From NCBI RefSeq assembly GCF_019599145.1, contig NZ_CP080647.1, positions 248,001-312,000 on the forward strand: a stretch of DNA of 64,000 nucleotides, in the 5' to 3' direction. Below are positions 1 through 9,864 of this stretch, piece by piece. The DNA is from Streptomyces akebiae (GTDB lineage Bacteria > Actinomycetota > Actinomycetes > Streptomycetales > Streptomycetaceae). Positions within the stretch are counted from its first letter, which is position 1; the number at the start of each line of letters is the position of its first letter. Under the pieces are notes generated by a model, which was not told the DNA's origin, made no database searches, and saw only the letters and a program-made list of their open reading frames with translations. Made by a program: the position numbers and the translations under genes.

Positions 1-1422
1 GAGGGTGTCGGCGGTGACCTGGCGCGGGGACAACTTGGCGAGCAGCGCCTTCTCCTCGCGGGACGCCGGGGCGTCGACGCGCGCGTAGGCGGGGGCGCCG
101 AAGCGTTCGGTGAGCCCGGCGTAGTGCTGCGAGGGCGTCTTGCCGGTGACGGCCGTGATCTCGGAGGCGAGCAGCGCCAGGATGATGCCGTCCTTGTCGG
201 TGGTCCACACCGATCCGTCGCGGCGCAGGAAGGACGCGCCGGCCGACTCCTCGCCGCCGAACCCGAGCGTGCCGTCGGACAGTCCGTCCACGAACCACTT
301 GAAGCCGACCGGGACTTCGACCAGTTGCCGGCCGAGGTCCGCGGCGACCCGGTCGATCATGCTGGACGACACCAGGGTCTTGCCGATCCCGGCGGTCGCG
401 GGCCACTGCTCCCGGTGCGAGAAGAGGTACGAGATCGCCACGGCCAGATAGTGGTTGGGGTTCATCAGACCCCCGTCCGGCGTGACGATGCCGTGCCGGT
501 CGGCGTCGGCGTCGTTGCCGGTCGCGATGTCGAACCGGTCGCGCCGCTCGATGAGCGAGGCCATGGCGTACGGCGAGGAGCAGTCCATGCGGATCTTGCC
601 GTCCCAGTCCAGCGTCATGAAGCGCCAGGTGGGGTCGGTGAGCGGGTTCACCACCGTGAGGTCGAGCCGGTGCTGTTCGGCGATGCGGCCCCAGTAGGCG
701 ACCGAGGCGCCGCCGAGCGGATCGGCGCCGATGCGGACGCCGGCGGCCCGGATCGCCTCCAGGTCCAGCACGCTCGGCAGGTCCGCCACGTAGGCCCCGA
801 GGAAGTCGTGGCGGCCGGTGCCGGGGGCGGCCAGGGCACGGGCGTACGGGATGCGCCGTACGTCCTTCAGGCCGCTCGCGATGATGTCGTTGGCACGGTC
901 CTGGATCCAGGAGGTCGCGTCGGAACCGGCCGGTCCGCCGTTCGGCGGGTTGTACTTGAAGCCGCCGTCGGCGGGCGGGTTGTGCGAGGGGGTGACCACC
1001 ACGCCGTCGGCGAGGCCGGACGTACGGCCGCGGTTGTGGGTGAGGATGGCGTGCGAGACCGCCGGAGTCGGCGTGTAGCCGTCGGCCTGGTCGATGAGGA
1101 CGGTCACGTCGTTGGCGGCGAACACCTCGAGGGCCGTGATCCGCGCGGGCTCGGACAGGGCGTGGGTGTCGGCGCCGAGGAACAGGGGGCCGTCGGTGCC
1201 CTGGGCGGCGCGGTACTCGCAGATGGCCTGGCTGGTGGCCGCGATGTGGTCGTCGTTGAACGCCGTCGCCAGGGACGACCCGCGGTGTCCCGAGGTGCCG
1301 AAGGCCACTCGCTGCCCGGGCTCGGCCGGGTCCGGACGCAGGGCGTAGTACGCCGTGACCAGACGGGCCACGTCGATGAGGTCCTCGTGCCCGGCGACCT
1401 GGCCCGCTCGCGCGTTCTGCAT
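1..1422 (-). CDS. pgm: Phosphoglucomutase (alpha-D-glucose phosphate-specific), 3' end outside window
   Basis: Interconverts glucose-1-phosphate and glucose-6-phosphate in the cytosol, linking glycogen/trehalose metabolism to glycolysis. The protein opens [20 protein letters not shown], then shows a substrate-loop motif [12 protein letters not shown] and the catalytic-serine loop [20 protein letters not shown], in which the serine is the phospho-carrier. These match the roughly 546-residue E. coli-type Pgm rather than ManB-type mutases. The frame is open to base 1, so 474 residues are present and the last part of the phosphate-binding domain is missing. The ATG at 1422 lies behind a GGAGGAG ribosome site. 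A long opposite-strand frame covering it is a codon-bias shadow. The call is very secure; only the C-terminus is unseen. Confidence 0.95.
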   Translation of the reverse strand, partial: MQNARAGQVAGHEDLIDVARLVTAYYALRPDPAEPGQRVAFGTSGHRGSSLATAFNDDHIAATSQAICEYRAAQGTDGPLFLGADTHALSEPARITALEVFAANDVTVLIDQADGYTPTPAVSHAILTHNRGRTSGLADGVVVTPSHNPPADGGFKYNPPNGGPAGSDATSWIQDRANDIIASGLKDVRRIPYARALAAPGTGRHDFLGAYVADLPSVLDLEAIRAAGVRIGADPLGGASVAYWGRIAEQHRLDLTVVNPLTDPTWRFMTLDWDGKIRMDCSSPYAMASLIERRDRFDIATGNDADADRHGIVTPDGGLMNPNHYLAVAISYLFSHREQWPATAGIGKTLVSSSMIDRVAADLGRQLVEVPVGFKWFVDGLSDGTLGFGGEESAGASFLRRDGSVWTTDKDGIILALLASEITAVTGKTPSQHYAGLTERFGAPAYARVDAPASREEKALLAKLSPRQVTADTL

Positions 1423-1571
1423 GTCCCCGCTCCTCCGCAAAGGTCGACCGTTGAGTACGGTGCTCATTCTCCCCTGCCCGGCCCGTGGGGACGCACGCGC
1501 ACCGGGCGCCCGTTGTGGCCGGTGCGCGGTGGGTGCGACGATACGGGCCGACGAGGCGAAGGGACGTCGAC

Positions 1572-2219
1572 GTGAGCCATGGGGACCGACGGCCGCCCGC
1601 CGCCGTGCTGTTCGACGCGCTGGGTCCCGCCTACGAGAAGGCGTTCGCCCGTGCTCCCGCCCATCTGTCCGCCCTGGAGTGGCTGGTCGAGCGGCTGCCG
1701 CCTGCCGCGCGGACGTTGGACGTGGGCAGCGGCACCGGGCGGCCGACGGCGGCCGCGCTGGTCGAGGCGGGCCACTGTGTGCTGGGTGTCGACGTCTCCC
1801 CCGTCATGGTCGAACTCGCCGCCCGCCAGGTCCCCGAGGCCGAGTTCCGCCGCGTCGACATCCGTGATCTGCCTCTCGACGCCGACTCGTTCGACGGCGT
1901 GTGCGTGTTCTTCTCGCTGCTGCAGATGACCCGTGCCGAACAGGCTGCGCTGATGCGGCGCCTCGCCCTCGCCCTCAGGCCGGGTGGCCATCTGGTGCTG
2001 GCCACGGTGCCCGCGGACGAGGACGACGTCGAGGTGGTCTTCATGGGCCGGCCGGTCCGCGCGACCAGCTTCGCCGAGGAGGGCGTCATCGACATGGTGG
2101 AGGCGGCGGGGCTGACGGTCCTGTCCCGGCACGGCACCGTCTTCACCCCGGACCATCCGGGCGCCGGCCCCGAACCCCATCTCTTCCTGTACTGCCGTCG
2201 CGACGGAACCGGCGACTGA
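1572..2219 (+). CDS. Class I SAM-dependent methyltransferase
   Basis: A 215-residue Rossmann-fold methyltransferase of unknown substrate. Motif I is [15 protein letters not shown] near residue 50. An acidic motif II follows ([14 protein letters not shown]), then a [15 protein letters not shown] segment typical of motif IV and a [13 protein letters not shown] segment. The GTG at 1572 is chosen because GAAGGGAC precedes it and the protein aligns from there; the frame is open upstream without a good start. It stands alone between pgm, which is divergent, and the carotenoid operon, which is convergent. Nothing in the sequence fixes the methyl acceptor. Its place beside the crt genes could be chance. 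Confidence 0.8.
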   Translation: MSHGDRRPPAAVLFDALGPAYEKAFARAPAHLSALEWLVERLPPAARTLDVGSGTGRPTAAALVEAGHCVLGVDVSPVMVELAARQVPEAEFRRVDIRDLPLDADSFDGVCVFFSLLQMTRAEQAALMRRLALALRPGGHLVLATVPADEDDVEVVFMGRPVRATSFAEEGVIDMVEAAGLTVLSRHGTVFTPDHPGAGPEPHLFLYCRRDGTGD

Positions 2220-2297
2220 CGCTCGGCGTCCGGTCACTGACGCTCGGCCCCGGGGCGCTCCGGCGGACGTGACCGAACGGATGCGCGCCCGGGGTTT

Positions 2298-2397
2298 CCG
2301 AGCCGCAGACGGGCTCGGCCCTCATGGGGGTCCCTGGCCGCAGCCAGCCCTCTTGAGGTCCCGAGCCGCAGACGGGCCCGGCCCTCATGCGGGTCCC
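2298..2397. repeat. Two 37-bp direct repeats, each with a hairpin; possible bidirectional terminator
   Basis: Copies at 2298-2334 and 2361-2397 differ at about two bases and repeat with a 63-bp period; a decayed third start follows at about 2398. The first copy contains CCGAGCC and GGCTCGG arms around a short loop; the second keeps most of the pairing. The block fills the gap between the convergent methyltransferase and Rieske genes, where a terminator is expected. No T-tract is present, as is usual in high-GC actinobacteria. Confidence 0.5.
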
Positions 2398-2422
2398 GAA
2401 CCACGGACGGCCCCGAGCCGGT

Positions 2423-3427
2423 TCACCCGGGAAAGCGTCCCGTGGAGCGCAGGTGCCAGCGCCGCTCCGCGTAGGCAAGGTCGTCGCGCCACAGGCGGCC
2501 CGCGGCGGCCCGCACGAGCGGTCGCAGGAGCGGCGCCGCCCTGCGGGCCAGGACGAAACCGGGCCGGTCCGAGGCGGCCACGACGGCCTCCACCACGGCT
2601 GTCCGGGGCCGACCCCGGTCGTCGGGAGCGAGCGGTGTCGCATGGGTCTCCACCACCGAACCCTCGCCCTCGCCCTCGGTGATGCGCATGACGACCGTGC
2701 GCGGCTCGGGCGCGGTGAACACCGCCCGCACGGGCACGACGAGTCGCCGGGCGAGCCGGAACGACACGTCGACCGTGAACCCGTCGTCCGGTCCGGCGGG
2801 CGCGTCGACGACGGTCAGGTCGACGAAGGAGTACGGGTGGAACCAGGCGCCGTGCCACGGATCCAGCCGGTTGGCGACGACGTCCTCCGGCTCGCAGACG
2901 CCGACGCCGACGTAGACCGCCGACAGCGACGCCGCACGGGCCGGCCGCACCGGCACCACCGGCGCCTCCAGCGGCGACTCGCCGCCCACGTCGTCCAGAC
3001 GCACCCACACCAGCACTCCGTCGTCATGGGCGGGCAGCGGCTCCCACCCCGCGAACGGGCCGCCGGACAGGGCGAGTCCGTGCCAGTGACAGATGAGGGT
3101 GCCGCAGCGCACCGGGCTGTCCTTCAGCGGCGCGCCCAGATGGGGGCAGATGCCGGGCCCGGCGACAGGTCGGCCGTCCGTATCGCGCCATACGACGACC
3201 TCCCGGCCGGCGATCGTCCGGGCCAGCGGGCGGTCGTCCCGGAGGTCCCGGGTCTCGCCGACGACGTACCAGTTGCCCGACGGGCGTGCCTGCGCCCGCT
3301 TGAGGGCCTCGGCGATCACGGCCGGGCGGGCCTCGCGCCACGTGGGCCGCTGTCGTTCCCAGGGCACCGGGTCACGGTGCAGGGAGAGGGGATACCGTCC
3401 GCGGCGGGCGGGACGTCGGGGGCTCAC
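2423..3427 (-). CDS. Rieske [2Fe-2S] protein, last gene of the crtEIB operon
   Basis: A 334-residue soluble protein with a Rieske domain at about residues 50-150. The cluster ligands are visible as CPH (Cys94, His96) and CHWH (Cys113, His116). The rest resembles the catalytic half of Rieske oxygenases, or the DUF5914-type proteins often annotated in actinobacterial carotenoid loci. The start overlaps the crtB stop by four bases, so it is translationally coupled to phytoene synthase and very likely acts on carotenoids. It takes the place of the gene called crtV in described Streptomyces clusters; I cannot tell whether it is the same gene. A non-haem-iron mononuclear triad was not clearly identified, so oxygenase versus electron-transfer activity stays open. 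Confidence 0.75.
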   Translation of the reverse strand: MSPRRPARRGRYPLSLHRDPVPWERQRPTWREARPAVIAEALKRAQARPSGNWYVVGETRDLRDDRPLARTIAGREVVVWRDTDGRPVAGPGICPHLGAPLKDSPVRCGTLICHWHGLALSGGPFAGWEPLPAHDDGVLVWVRLDDVGGESPLEAPVVPVRPARAASLSAVYVGVGVCEPEDVVANRLDPWHGAWFHPYSFVDLTVVDAPAGPDDGFTVDVSFRLARRLVVPVRAVFTAPEPRTVVMRITEGEGEGSVVETHATPLAPDDRGRPRTAVVEAVVAASDRPGFVLARRAAPLLRPLVRAAAGRLWRDDLAYAERRWHLRSTGRFPG

Positions 3428-4515
3428 GCGACCTCCTCGTGAAGCGGGTTGGGCGAGACGGTGACGGCGGGCGGCTCGTGTCCGGCGGCGGGTGGGGCGG
3501 CCGGCGCCGGCGGTACCGTCCGCCGTGCCCCGGCGCGCGCCGCGGTCCGTGCGGCCATCCGTGCGGCCGCCCGTGCCGCCGTCAGGCGCACGAGCCCGTC
3601 GACGGCCACCGCGGCGCGCCGTCGCCGGGGGACCACGGCACGGCGGTGCAGGACCGCGTACCCGTCACGGGCGACGGCGTCCAGGATGCCGCCGTACAGC
3701 ACGAACGCGGTGCGGATGCAGGGGCGTGAGACGGGGTCGAGCATGGCGAGGCCCGGAGCGGCCTCGCGGTAGACGCCACGGGTGAGGTCCTCGAAGGCCC
3801 GCAGTGCCTCGGTGATCCGCCGGTCGCGGTGGCCGGTGCGGCGGCTCCACGTCAGCAGTTCCCGGTGCGCTCCGTGGGCGCTCAGCAGGTCGGCGGGCAG
3901 GTAGAGGCGGCCCCGGTCCAGGTCCTCGCCGACGTCGCGCAGGAAGTTGGTCAGTTGGAAGGCCAGCCCGAGGGCGGCGGCGTGCGGGGCGGCCTCCTCG
4001 CGCGGGACCACCGTGCCGAGGATCGGCAGCATCTGCAGCCCGATCACGGCGGCGGAGCCGTGCATGTAGGTGCGCAGGTCGTCGTAGGTCGCGTAGTCGG
4101 TGACCTCCAGGTCGCTGCGCATGGACGCCATGAAGTCGCTGAAGTGCCGGTGGTCGATGGCGTACCGACGGGCCGTGTCGGCGAGCGCGAGGACGACCGG
4201 CTCGACGACGTCGCCCCGGCCCCCGCCGCGGGCGTGGGCGTCCCGCAGGCCGCGTTCCAGGCGCTCGTGGAGGAGCGCGAGGTCCGCCGCGCGGGCGTGC
4301 GCCGGCGCGTCGGTGTCCAGGGAGTCGACGATGTCGTCGGCCCAGCGGGCGAAGCCGTAGAGCGCGTGCACGGCGGGACGGCGTTCCACGGGCAGCAGCC
4401 GGGTGGCGAGGAAGTAGGTCCTGCCGTGCCGGGCGTTGAGGCGGCGGCAGCGCGTGTAGGCGTCGCGCAGCACCGGCTCGGTGATGCCCGCCGCGTCGAG
4501 TTCGCGGGCGGTCAT
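3424..4515 (-). CDS. crtB: Phytoene synthase
   Basis: Condenses two GGPP molecules head-to-head to phytoene, the first committed carotenoid step. Both squalene/phytoene-synthase aspartate motifs are present: [15 protein letters not shown], and [20 protein letters not shown] near the middle. The 363-residue product is longer than usual because of an Ala/Arg-rich C-terminal tail after about residue 300. The ATG at 4515 overlaps the crtI stop (ATGA) and has GGAAGGAA upstream; the same frame stays open far upstream inside crtI, which is not coding there. It is third in the coupled crtE-crtI-crtB-Rieske operon. Confidence 0.95.
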   Translation of the reverse strand: MTARELDAAGITEPVLRDAYTRCRRLNARHGRTYFLATRLLPVERRPAVHALYGFARWADDIVDSLDTDAPAHARAADLALLHERLERGLRDAHARGGGRGDVVEPVVLALADTARRYAIDHRHFSDFMASMRSDLEVTDYATYDDLRTYMHGSAAVIGLQMLPILGTVVPREEAAPHAAALGLAFQLTNFLRDVGEDLDRGRLYLPADLLSAHGAHRELLTWSRRTGHRDRRITEALRAFEDLTRGVYREAAPGLAMLDPVSRPCIRTAFVLYGGILDAVARDGYAVLHRRAVVPRRRRAAVAVDGLVRLTAARAAARMAARTAARAGARRTVPPAPAAPPAAGHEPPAVTVSPNPLHEEVA

Positions 4516-6056
4516 GAGGAGGTTCCTTCCGGTGCGGCCGACGCGGTGCGCCGGCGTCTGGGGACGGGGGTCGCATGTCGGCCGGTGATGCGGGCGGCGG
4601 CGAGCTTGCCGGACAGCAGGACGGTCGGCACGCCGACGCCCGGGGTGGTGCCGCAGCCGGCGAGTACGGCGTTGGCGGTGCCGCGTACGAGGTTGCGCGG
4701 CCGGAACGGGCCGGTCTGCGCGAAGGTGTGGGCGGCCGAGAAGGGGGTGCCCGCCGCGTGCCCCTGGGCGTGCCAGTCGGCCGGGGTGACGAGGGCCTGC
4801 TCCTCGACGGCGTCGGCGAGGCCGTCGAATCCGCGCCGTTCCAGCTCCCTGAGGACGCTGTCGCGGTAGCGGGGAGCCAGGTCGCCCCACGCGGCGGCGT
4901 CGGGTCCGATGTCGGTGTTGGGGCAGGGCGCGAGGATGTAGTGCAGGTGGTGGCCCGGCGGGGCGAGCGTCGGGTCGGTGGCGGTGGGGCGGGTGATCAG
5001 CAGGGACGGGTCGCTCATCAGGCTGCCGGTACGGGTGAGTTCGTCGAAGGTGCGTCGCCACGCGGTGCCGAAGGACAGGGTGTGGTGGGCGAGTTCGGGC
5101 CAGGTCCGGTCGGTGCCGGCGTGCAGGACGACGGCCGACGGGGCGTGCCTGATGCGCAGCGGACGGCGGGGCGGTCGGCCCAGCAGGGCGTAGGCGACGG
5201 ACAGGTCGGGAGTGAGGACGACGGCGTCGCACGGGATGCGTTCGTGCGCGGTGACCACGGCGGTGACGCGGTCGCCGGAGCGTTCCAGCCGGACGACGTC
5301 CCGCCCGAACCTCAGGTCCGCGCCGGCCTCGGCGGCGGCGTCCGCCATGGCCTGCGGCAGGGCGTGCATCCCGCCGCGGGGGAAGTACACCCCGGCCACG
5401 GTGTCCATGTAGGCGATCACGGCGTAGGCGGCGAGGGCCCGCGCCGGCGGGACGCCCGCGTACAGCGCCTGGAAGGAGAAGACCCGGCGCAGGCGTTCGT
5501 CGCGCAGATGGCGGCCGATCCCCGCGTCCAGCCGCCCGAAACCGCCGAGCGCGGCGAGCCGCGCGAGGTCCGGGGTGAGCAACTGGAAGGGGGAGTCGAA
5601 GTTGGTGTCGATGAAACGCCTCATCTGTGCCCGGTACAGCCGCTCCAGCCAGCCGCGCAGCCGCCGGTAGCCCGCCGCCTCCTCGGCGCCCGCGAAGCGC
5701 TCGACCTCCGCCTCCATGGCGTCGGCGTCGGTGTGCACGTCGATGCCGCTGCCGTCCGCGAAGAGGGCCCGGTAGGCCGGGTGCAGGGGGATGAGGTCGA
5801 CCCGGTCGCGCAGGGTCCCGCCGACCGCGGCGAAGGCCTCGTCGGCGATCTCGGGCATGGTCAGCACGGTGGGGCCGGTGTCGATGCGGTAGCCGCCGCG
5901 CTCCAGGCGTCCGGCGCGGCCGCCGGGCAGCGCGTCGCGCTCGACGAGCGTGACCCGGCGGCCCGCTCCGAGCAGGTGCAGGGTGGCCGCCAGGCCGGAG
6001 AGTCCGGCGCCGACGACCACGACGTGGTCCGTGCGTCCGGGAACGGTCCTGGTCAT
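4512..6056 (-). CDS. crtI: Phytoene desaturase
   Basis: A 514-residue FAD-dependent desaturase converting phytoene to lycopene. The N-terminus carries the dinucleotide-binding motif [17 protein letters not shown], followed by [30 protein letters not shown] as in bacterial CrtI (read in pieces). The C-terminal FAD signature appears as [19 protein letters not shown]. Length and order match the family. The start overlaps the crtE stop by four bases and its own stop overlaps crtB, so the three enzymes are made from one coupled message. Confidence 0.95.
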   Translation of the reverse strand: MTRTVPGRTDHVVVVGAGLSGLAATLHLLGAGRRVTLVERDALPGGRAGRLERGGYRIDTGPTVLTMPEIADEAFAAVGGTLRDRVDLIPLHPAYRALFADGSGIDVHTDADAMEAEVERFAGAEEAAGYRRLRGWLERLYRAQMRRFIDTNFDSPFQLLTPDLARLAALGGFGRLDAGIGRHLRDERLRRVFSFQALYAGVPPARALAAYAVIAYMDTVAGVYFPRGGMHALPQAMADAAAEAGADLRFGRDVVRLERSGDRVTAVVTAHERIPCDAVVLTPDLSVAYALLGRPPRRPLRIRHAPSAVVLHAGTDRTWPELAHHTLSFGTAWRRTFDELTRTGSLMSDPSLLITRPTATDPTLAPPGHHLHYILAPCPNTDIGPDAAAWGDLAPRYRDSVLRELERRGFDGLADAVEEQALVTPADWHAQGHAAGTPFSAAHTFAQTGPFRPRNLVRGTANAVLAGCGTTPGVGVPTVLLSGKLAAARITGRHATPVPRRRRTASAAPEGTSS

Positions 6057-7315
6057 CGGGCGGCTCCCTCGACGGCGCCCAGCAGGAGGGAGACCGGCAC
6101 ACCGTTCAGGGGACCGTGAGGGGCGGAGGAAGGAGGCGGTGGCGGGTTTCCGGCCGTGGTGTGCAGCAGTTCCCGCAGGCGCAGTCGGCCCTCCGCCTCC
6201 AGCGTGGCGGACTCCAGATGACGCAGGCCCTGGGCTACCAGACGGTCGATCTTCGCCTCGACGATGTCGCGCGCGCCGGTACGGACCAGCACGTCACGGA
6301 CCTCGGCGAGACGGTGCTCCGACAGATCGGCTCGGCCGAGGGAGCGCCGCAACAGGGAGAGGGCACGCCGGTCGTCGGCCGCCTCGGCCCGGGCCTGCGC
6401 CACGGCGACCAGGTAGGTGGGCTTGCCGGCCCGGATGTCGCCCCCGGTGGGTTTGCCGACGTGCCGGGGACCGCCGAAGACGTCGCCGAGGTCGTCCCGG
6501 AGCTGGAAGGCGATGCCGACGCACCGGCCCGCCGAGCACAGGGCCCGGGTCCGTGCGGCGTCCGCGCCCGCCAGCGCCGCTCCGAGGGCCAGGGGGCGCT
6601 CCACGGAGTACAGGGCGCTCTTCAGACAGGCGGCGCGGATGGCGCGGGCCAGGGACCGGGAGGAGGTGGCCTGGCCCTGGACGTCCAGGTACTGCCCGGC
6701 CACCATCTCGGTGCGCATGGTGCTCCACAGCTCGCGGACGGCGTGGCCGGCGACCGGTGCCGTCCTGGTGGCCGCGACGATGTCGTCCGCCCAGGCCAGG
6801 GCCAGATCGCCCGCGAGGATCGCCGCGGCCTCTCCGAAGCGCGCCCCGTGGCTCGGTTCCGTGACGTCGGCGTACTGCGCGGCGACGTCGGCGTGCAGGG
6901 CGAGTCGGCCGCGGCGCAGCCGGGAGCCGTCCATGACGTCGTCGTGGACCAGCGCACAGGTCTGGATCAGTTCGAGTGCGGCGCCGATACGCAGGGCGGC
7001 CTCCGCCTCGGCGGCTCCTCCCCCGCACGCGCGCAGGGCCCACCAGACGAAGCGCGGCCGCATGAGCTTGCCTCCGTCCAGGGCGAAGCGGGCGACGCGC
7101 TCGGCCAGATCCGCCGCGAAGACCGGGTCGAGCGCGGCGGCCCGTTCGGTGCGCTCCGCCAGCAGGCCCTCCAGTACGCGTCGCACGGCCCCGGGGACGT
7201 CGCGGTCGACGGCGTGCGGGTCGCACGCGTCCGCCGGGGCGTGGGAGGGGTCCTCCTCGGGGGATCCGGGCGGTGACGCTGCCGCAGGGTGATCCTTCGC
7301 GTCGCTGGGGCCCAT
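6053..7315 (-). CDS. crtE: Geranylgeranyl diphosphate synthase, first crt operon gene
   Basis: Makes GGPP for phytoene synthase. It shows the trans-prenyltransferase motifs [15 protein letters not shown] (first Asp-rich motif) and [12 protein letters not shown] (second), plus GGKLMRPRF near the N-terminus and [11 protein letters not shown] after the second motif. The 420 residues include a roughly 70-residue low-complexity N-terminal extension, so the true start could be internal. The ATG at 7315 is preferred because GGAAGGAA sits at good spacing. It lies across a 321-bp gap from a divergent sigma factor gene, which is the likely control point. A second, different prenyl synthase is at 16030-17079. 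Confidence 0.93.
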   Translation of the reverse strand: MGPSDAKDHPAAASPPGSPEEDPSHAPADACDPHAVDRDVPGAVRRVLEGLLAERTERAAALDPVFAADLAERVARFALDGGKLMRPRFVWWALRACGGGAAEAEAALRIGAALELIQTCALVHDDVMDGSRLRRGRLALHADVAAQYADVTEPSHGARFGEAAAILAGDLALAWADDIVAATRTAPVAGHAVRELWSTMRTEMVAGQYLDVQGQATSSRSLARAIRAACLKSALYSVERPLALGAALAGADAARTRALCSAGRCVGIAFQLRDDLGDVFGGPRHVGKPTGGDIRAGKPTYLVAVAQARAEAADDRRALSLLRRSLGRADLSEHRLAEVRDVLVRTGARDIVEAKIDRLVAQGLRHLESATLEAEGRLRLRELLHTTAGNPPPPPSSAPHGPLNGVPVSLLLGAVEGAAR

Positions 7316-7636
7316 CAGGGTTCCTTCCGTCGCCGGCAACAGCGGTGTCTGCTTCAACGCCTTCCGTGGCAGAGGCGCGCACGGATGCGCCGGAAGAGTG
7401 AAAAGGCACCGCCGGTTCGCGCTACGGGCCGCCGCGCGTGCGACAGCGCGACGCGATACGACGCAAAGCGCTGCACAGGCGATGCAAGTTGTCTCCCTCG
7501 GGTCGGCCCTCGCAGGGTGGAGGAGTCGCAGCGGCCCGGCGACAGGGGCCCGGCCCGGAGGGGACGGGTGCCCCGGCAGCACGCCCGTCAACCCGTGGGG
7601 CGCGACGAACCTCAGCCCTCACAAGGAGCAGACGCC
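7316..7636. promoter_or_regulatory. Divergent crtE / sigma-factor intergenic region
   Basis: A 321-bp gap between crtE (left) and the ECF sigma gene (right) must hold both promoters. I see no convincing sigma-70-type -35/-10 pair, which fits alternative-sigma control. The 14-base word CGCGCACGGATGCG at 7376-7389 recurs at 8436-8449 upstream of crtY. An AAGGAG ribosome site for the sigma gene is at 7622-7627. Confidence 0.5.
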
Positions 7637-8263
7637 ATGACTGCACAGCAGGCCACCAGGCACACCCACGACGGCGTCCCGCCTCGGGGCCCGGCGGAGG
7701 ACGCTCCTGCGTGCGAGGACCTGGCAGCCGGTTTCGTCGCCGGGGACGAGGGCTGCCTGACCGCCGTCTACCACCGTTGGGGCCCACTCGTGTTCACCCT
7801 GGCCCGGCGCTCCCTCGGCGACGCCCGGGAGGCGGAGGACGTCAGGCAGTCGGTGTTCCTCGCCGCGTGGCGCGGCCGGGCCGGATACGCCCCGGAGCGC
7901 GGCCCCCTGGGGGCCTGGCTCGTCGGCATCACCCGACGCAAGATCGCCGACGCCCTGGCGGCACGGACGCGGCGGGCCGAACTCGTGGCGGCGGCCGGAG
8001 CGCACATGACCGAGGCGCCCGTGAACCCCGACACGCTGCCCGACGCCGTGCTCGACCGGGTCCTGATCGGCCGCGAGTTCACCCGGATCCCGGCACCCCA
8101 GCGCCTGGTGCTCACCCTCGCCTTCTACGACGACCTGACGCAGACACAGATCGCCGAGGTCACCGGCTGGCCGCTGGGGACCGTCAAGAGCCATGCGCGG
8201 CGCGGACTGCGACGCCTGAGCCATCGTCTGCGCGAGGAAGGCATCCTGGACCACTCGGCGTGA
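7637..8263 (+). CDS. ECF-family RNA polymerase sigma factor within the carotenoid locus
   Basis: A 208-residue group IV sigma factor. Region 2 spans about residues 35-100, with the VYHRWGPLVFTLARRSLGD and EAEDVRQSVFLAAWR features. Region 4 is at about 145-200, with the helix-turn-helix LTQTQIAEVTGWPLGTVKSH. It sits between the two crt blocks, so it probably drives crtE and crtY. In S. coelicolor the light-induced ECF factor LitS does this job, and this gene may be the functional equivalent. The usual partners (LitR-type MerR/B12 regulator, lipoprotein, anti-sigma) are not beside it. The ATG has AAGGAG ten bases upstream. Confidence 0.85.
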   Translation: MTAQQATRHTHDGVPPRGPAEDAPACEDLAAGFVAGDEGCLTAVYHRWGPLVFTLARRSLGDAREAEDVRQSVFLAAWRGRAGYAPERGPLGAWLVGITRRKIADALAARTRRAELVAAAGAHMTEAPVNPDTLPDAVLDRVLIGREFTRIPAPQRLVLTLAFYDDLTQTQIAEVTGWPLGTVKSHARRGLRRLSHRLREEGILDHSA

Positions 8264-8450
8264 CACCCGAATCGATGCGCGATCGAGGCGCACGCATGAG
8301 GGGCGCGACGCGCGGCGCCCCGCGGCCGGCGGGGAAACCGCTCCCCGTCGGTCGAGCCTGCCACCGAGGCCGCCCCCGCGACGGGAAACTGACGGAGGGC
8401 CGACCTCCCCGCCCGCCCCCGTCGGCGCGGAAGAACGCGCACGGATGCGG

Positions 8451-8490
8451 AGGAACGCCGGTGAACGCCGGTGAACGCCGGTGAACGCCA
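8451..8490 (+). repeat. Four tandem 10-bp repeats just upstream of crtY
   Basis: Units AGGAACGCCG, GTGAACGCCG (twice) and GTGAACGCCA follow without gaps, and then GAGCACGCT is duplicated at about 8493-8510. The last repeats contain a GTG usable as an upstream, in-frame crtY start. A 10-bp unit is not a multiple of three, so gain or loss would shift that alternative start. Confidence 0.8.
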
Positions 8491-8540
8491 CCGAGCACGC
8501 TGAGCACGCTGAACACAGGACAACGAGGAGGGAGCCGCAG

Positions 8541-9794
8541 GTGCTGGAAGCCGACGTGGTCATCGTGGGCGCGGGAGCGGCCGGGCTGTCCCTCGCCCAC
8601 CGGCTGTCGCGACGCGCCCCCGGCGAGCCCCGCCTGTCGGTGATCCTGGTGGACGCGCCACCCGGCCCGCTGCGTCCCCCGAGCCGCACCTGGTGCTTCT
8701 GGGAGAGGGGCCCCGGCCCGTACGACGCCGCCCTCAGCGCCGTCTGGCGGCGGCTGCGGGTGCGGACCCCCGAGGGCCGGATCCTTCAGAGGGACATCGC
8801 GCCCCTGACCTACAAGATGCTCCGCTCGGACGACTTCGAGGACCTCGTCTCGCGCGAACTGGCCCGCGGTGACGAGGTCCGCCGTCTGGAAGCGGCCGTC
8901 GAGACGGTGGACGGCGTCGCCGGCGGAGCAGAGCTCCTCGCCCGTTCCGGCGAGGGCTCCCCCCTGACCGTCCGCGCCCGCTGGGTCTTCGACTCCCGGC
9001 CCCTCGGGAGCCTGCCCGCCGCCCGCACCACCCTGTTGCAGCACTTCCACGGCTGGTTCGTCCGCACCCGGCGACCGGTGTTCGACAGCGGCACGGTGGA
9101 GTTCATGGACTTCCGGGTGCCGCAGCCGCCCGGCGGACTCGCCTTCGGCTATGTCCTGCCCACCGACAGCGACCGGGCGCTGGTGGAGTACACCGAGTTC
9201 TCCGGTGCCGTCCTGCCCCGTGCCACCTACGACACCGCGCTGCGTCGCTACAGCGAGGACGTGCTGGGTCTGGGCGGCTTCGAGGTCGTCGCGACGGAGA
9301 GCGGCGTGATCCCCATGACCGACGCGCGCTTCGACCGCCGATCGGGGCCTTCGGTGTTCCGCATCGGTACGGCCGGAGGCGCCACACGGCCGTCCACCGG
9401 CTATACGTTCTCCGCGATCCAGCGGCAGACACGAGCGATCGCCGCCGCACTGCGCGCGGGCCGGAACCCCGCGCCTCCCCCCGCTCACTCGGCCCGCTCG
9501 CGCGCGATGGACGCCGTACTGCTGAGAGCCCTGGACAGCGGCCGGGTCGACGGCGCCGCCTTCTTCACCCGGTTGTTCTCGCGGGTTCCGGCGGAACGCC
9601 TGCTGCGGTTCCTGGACGGGGGGACCCGCCTGCACGAGGATCTCGCACTCGGCCTGCGCACGCCCGTGCTCCCGATGCTCCGCTCCGCGGTGGAGCTTTC
9701 CTGGCTGCCCCGCGGATGGGCCGAAGAGCCCTTCTCCGCCGAACAGCCCTTCTCCGGCGGACCGTTCCCGGACCGCGACCCCGGCCGCCCATGA
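8541..9794 (+). CDS. crtY: Lycopene beta-cyclase, CrtY type
   Basis: A 417-residue flavoprotein closing the ends of lycopene to beta-carotene. The N-terminal FAD motif is DVVIVGAGAAGLSLAHRLS. The cyclase-type sequence SRTWCFWERGPGPYD, a GYVLPTDSDRALVEYTEFS segment and GTAGGATRPSTGYTF identify the plant/bacterial CrtY family. I place the start at the GTG at 8541 because GAGGAGGGAG lies just upstream; an in-frame GTG at 8481 would add twenty repeat-encoded residues. First of the rightward crtY-crtT-crtU block. Confidence 0.93.
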   Translation: MLEADVVIVGAGAAGLSLAHRLSRRAPGEPRLSVILVDAPPGPLRPPSRTWCFWERGPGPYDAALSAVWRRLRVRTPEGRILQRDIAPLTYKMLRSDDFEDLVSRELARGDEVRRLEAAVETVDGVAGGAELLARSGEGSPLTVRARWVFDSRPLGSLPAARTTLLQHFHGWFVRTRRPVFDSGTVEFMDFRVPQPPGGLAFGYVLPTDSDRALVEYTEFSGAVLPRATYDTALRRYSEDVLGLGGFEVVATESGVIPMTDARFDRRSGPSVFRIGTAGGATRPSTGYTFSAIQRQTRAIAAALRAGRNPAPPPAHSARSRAMDAVLLRALDSGRVDGAAFFTRLFSRVPAERLLRFLDGGTRLHEDLALGLRTPVLPMLRSAVELSWLPRGWAEEPFSAEQPFSGGPFPDRDPGRP

Positions 9795-9800
9795 CCGGCA

Positions 9801-9856
9801 CGGCGACCTTCCGTGCTCCGGACCGAGGGCGGCGACCTTCCGTGCACCGAACCGAG
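9801..9856 (+). repeat. 27-bp direct repeat between crtY and crtT
   Basis: Copies at 9801-9827 and 9830-9856 differ at two positions and fill the short gap before crtT. The second copy ends inside the crtT ribosome site (GAGGAG). No regulatory role can be assigned. Confidence 0.7.
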
Positions 9857-9864
9857 GAGATCTC

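Noticed and set aside
124..1575. 483-codon plus-strand frame over pgm
   Set aside because: Antisense shadow of a clear phosphoglucomutase; low-complexity composition and no motif.
3424..6102. 892-codon frame as a CrtI-CrtB fusion protein
   Set aside because: The upstream part is merely an open frame antisense-free but out of frame inside crtI; crtB has its own ribosome site and ATGA coupling.
4575..6119. 514-codon frame opposite crtI
   Set aside because: Gly/Val/Arg-rich mirror of crtI; antisense to a certain enzyme.
8451..8490. Short tandem repeats as a CRISPR array
   Set aside because: Units are 10 bp with no spacers; simple slippage repeats.
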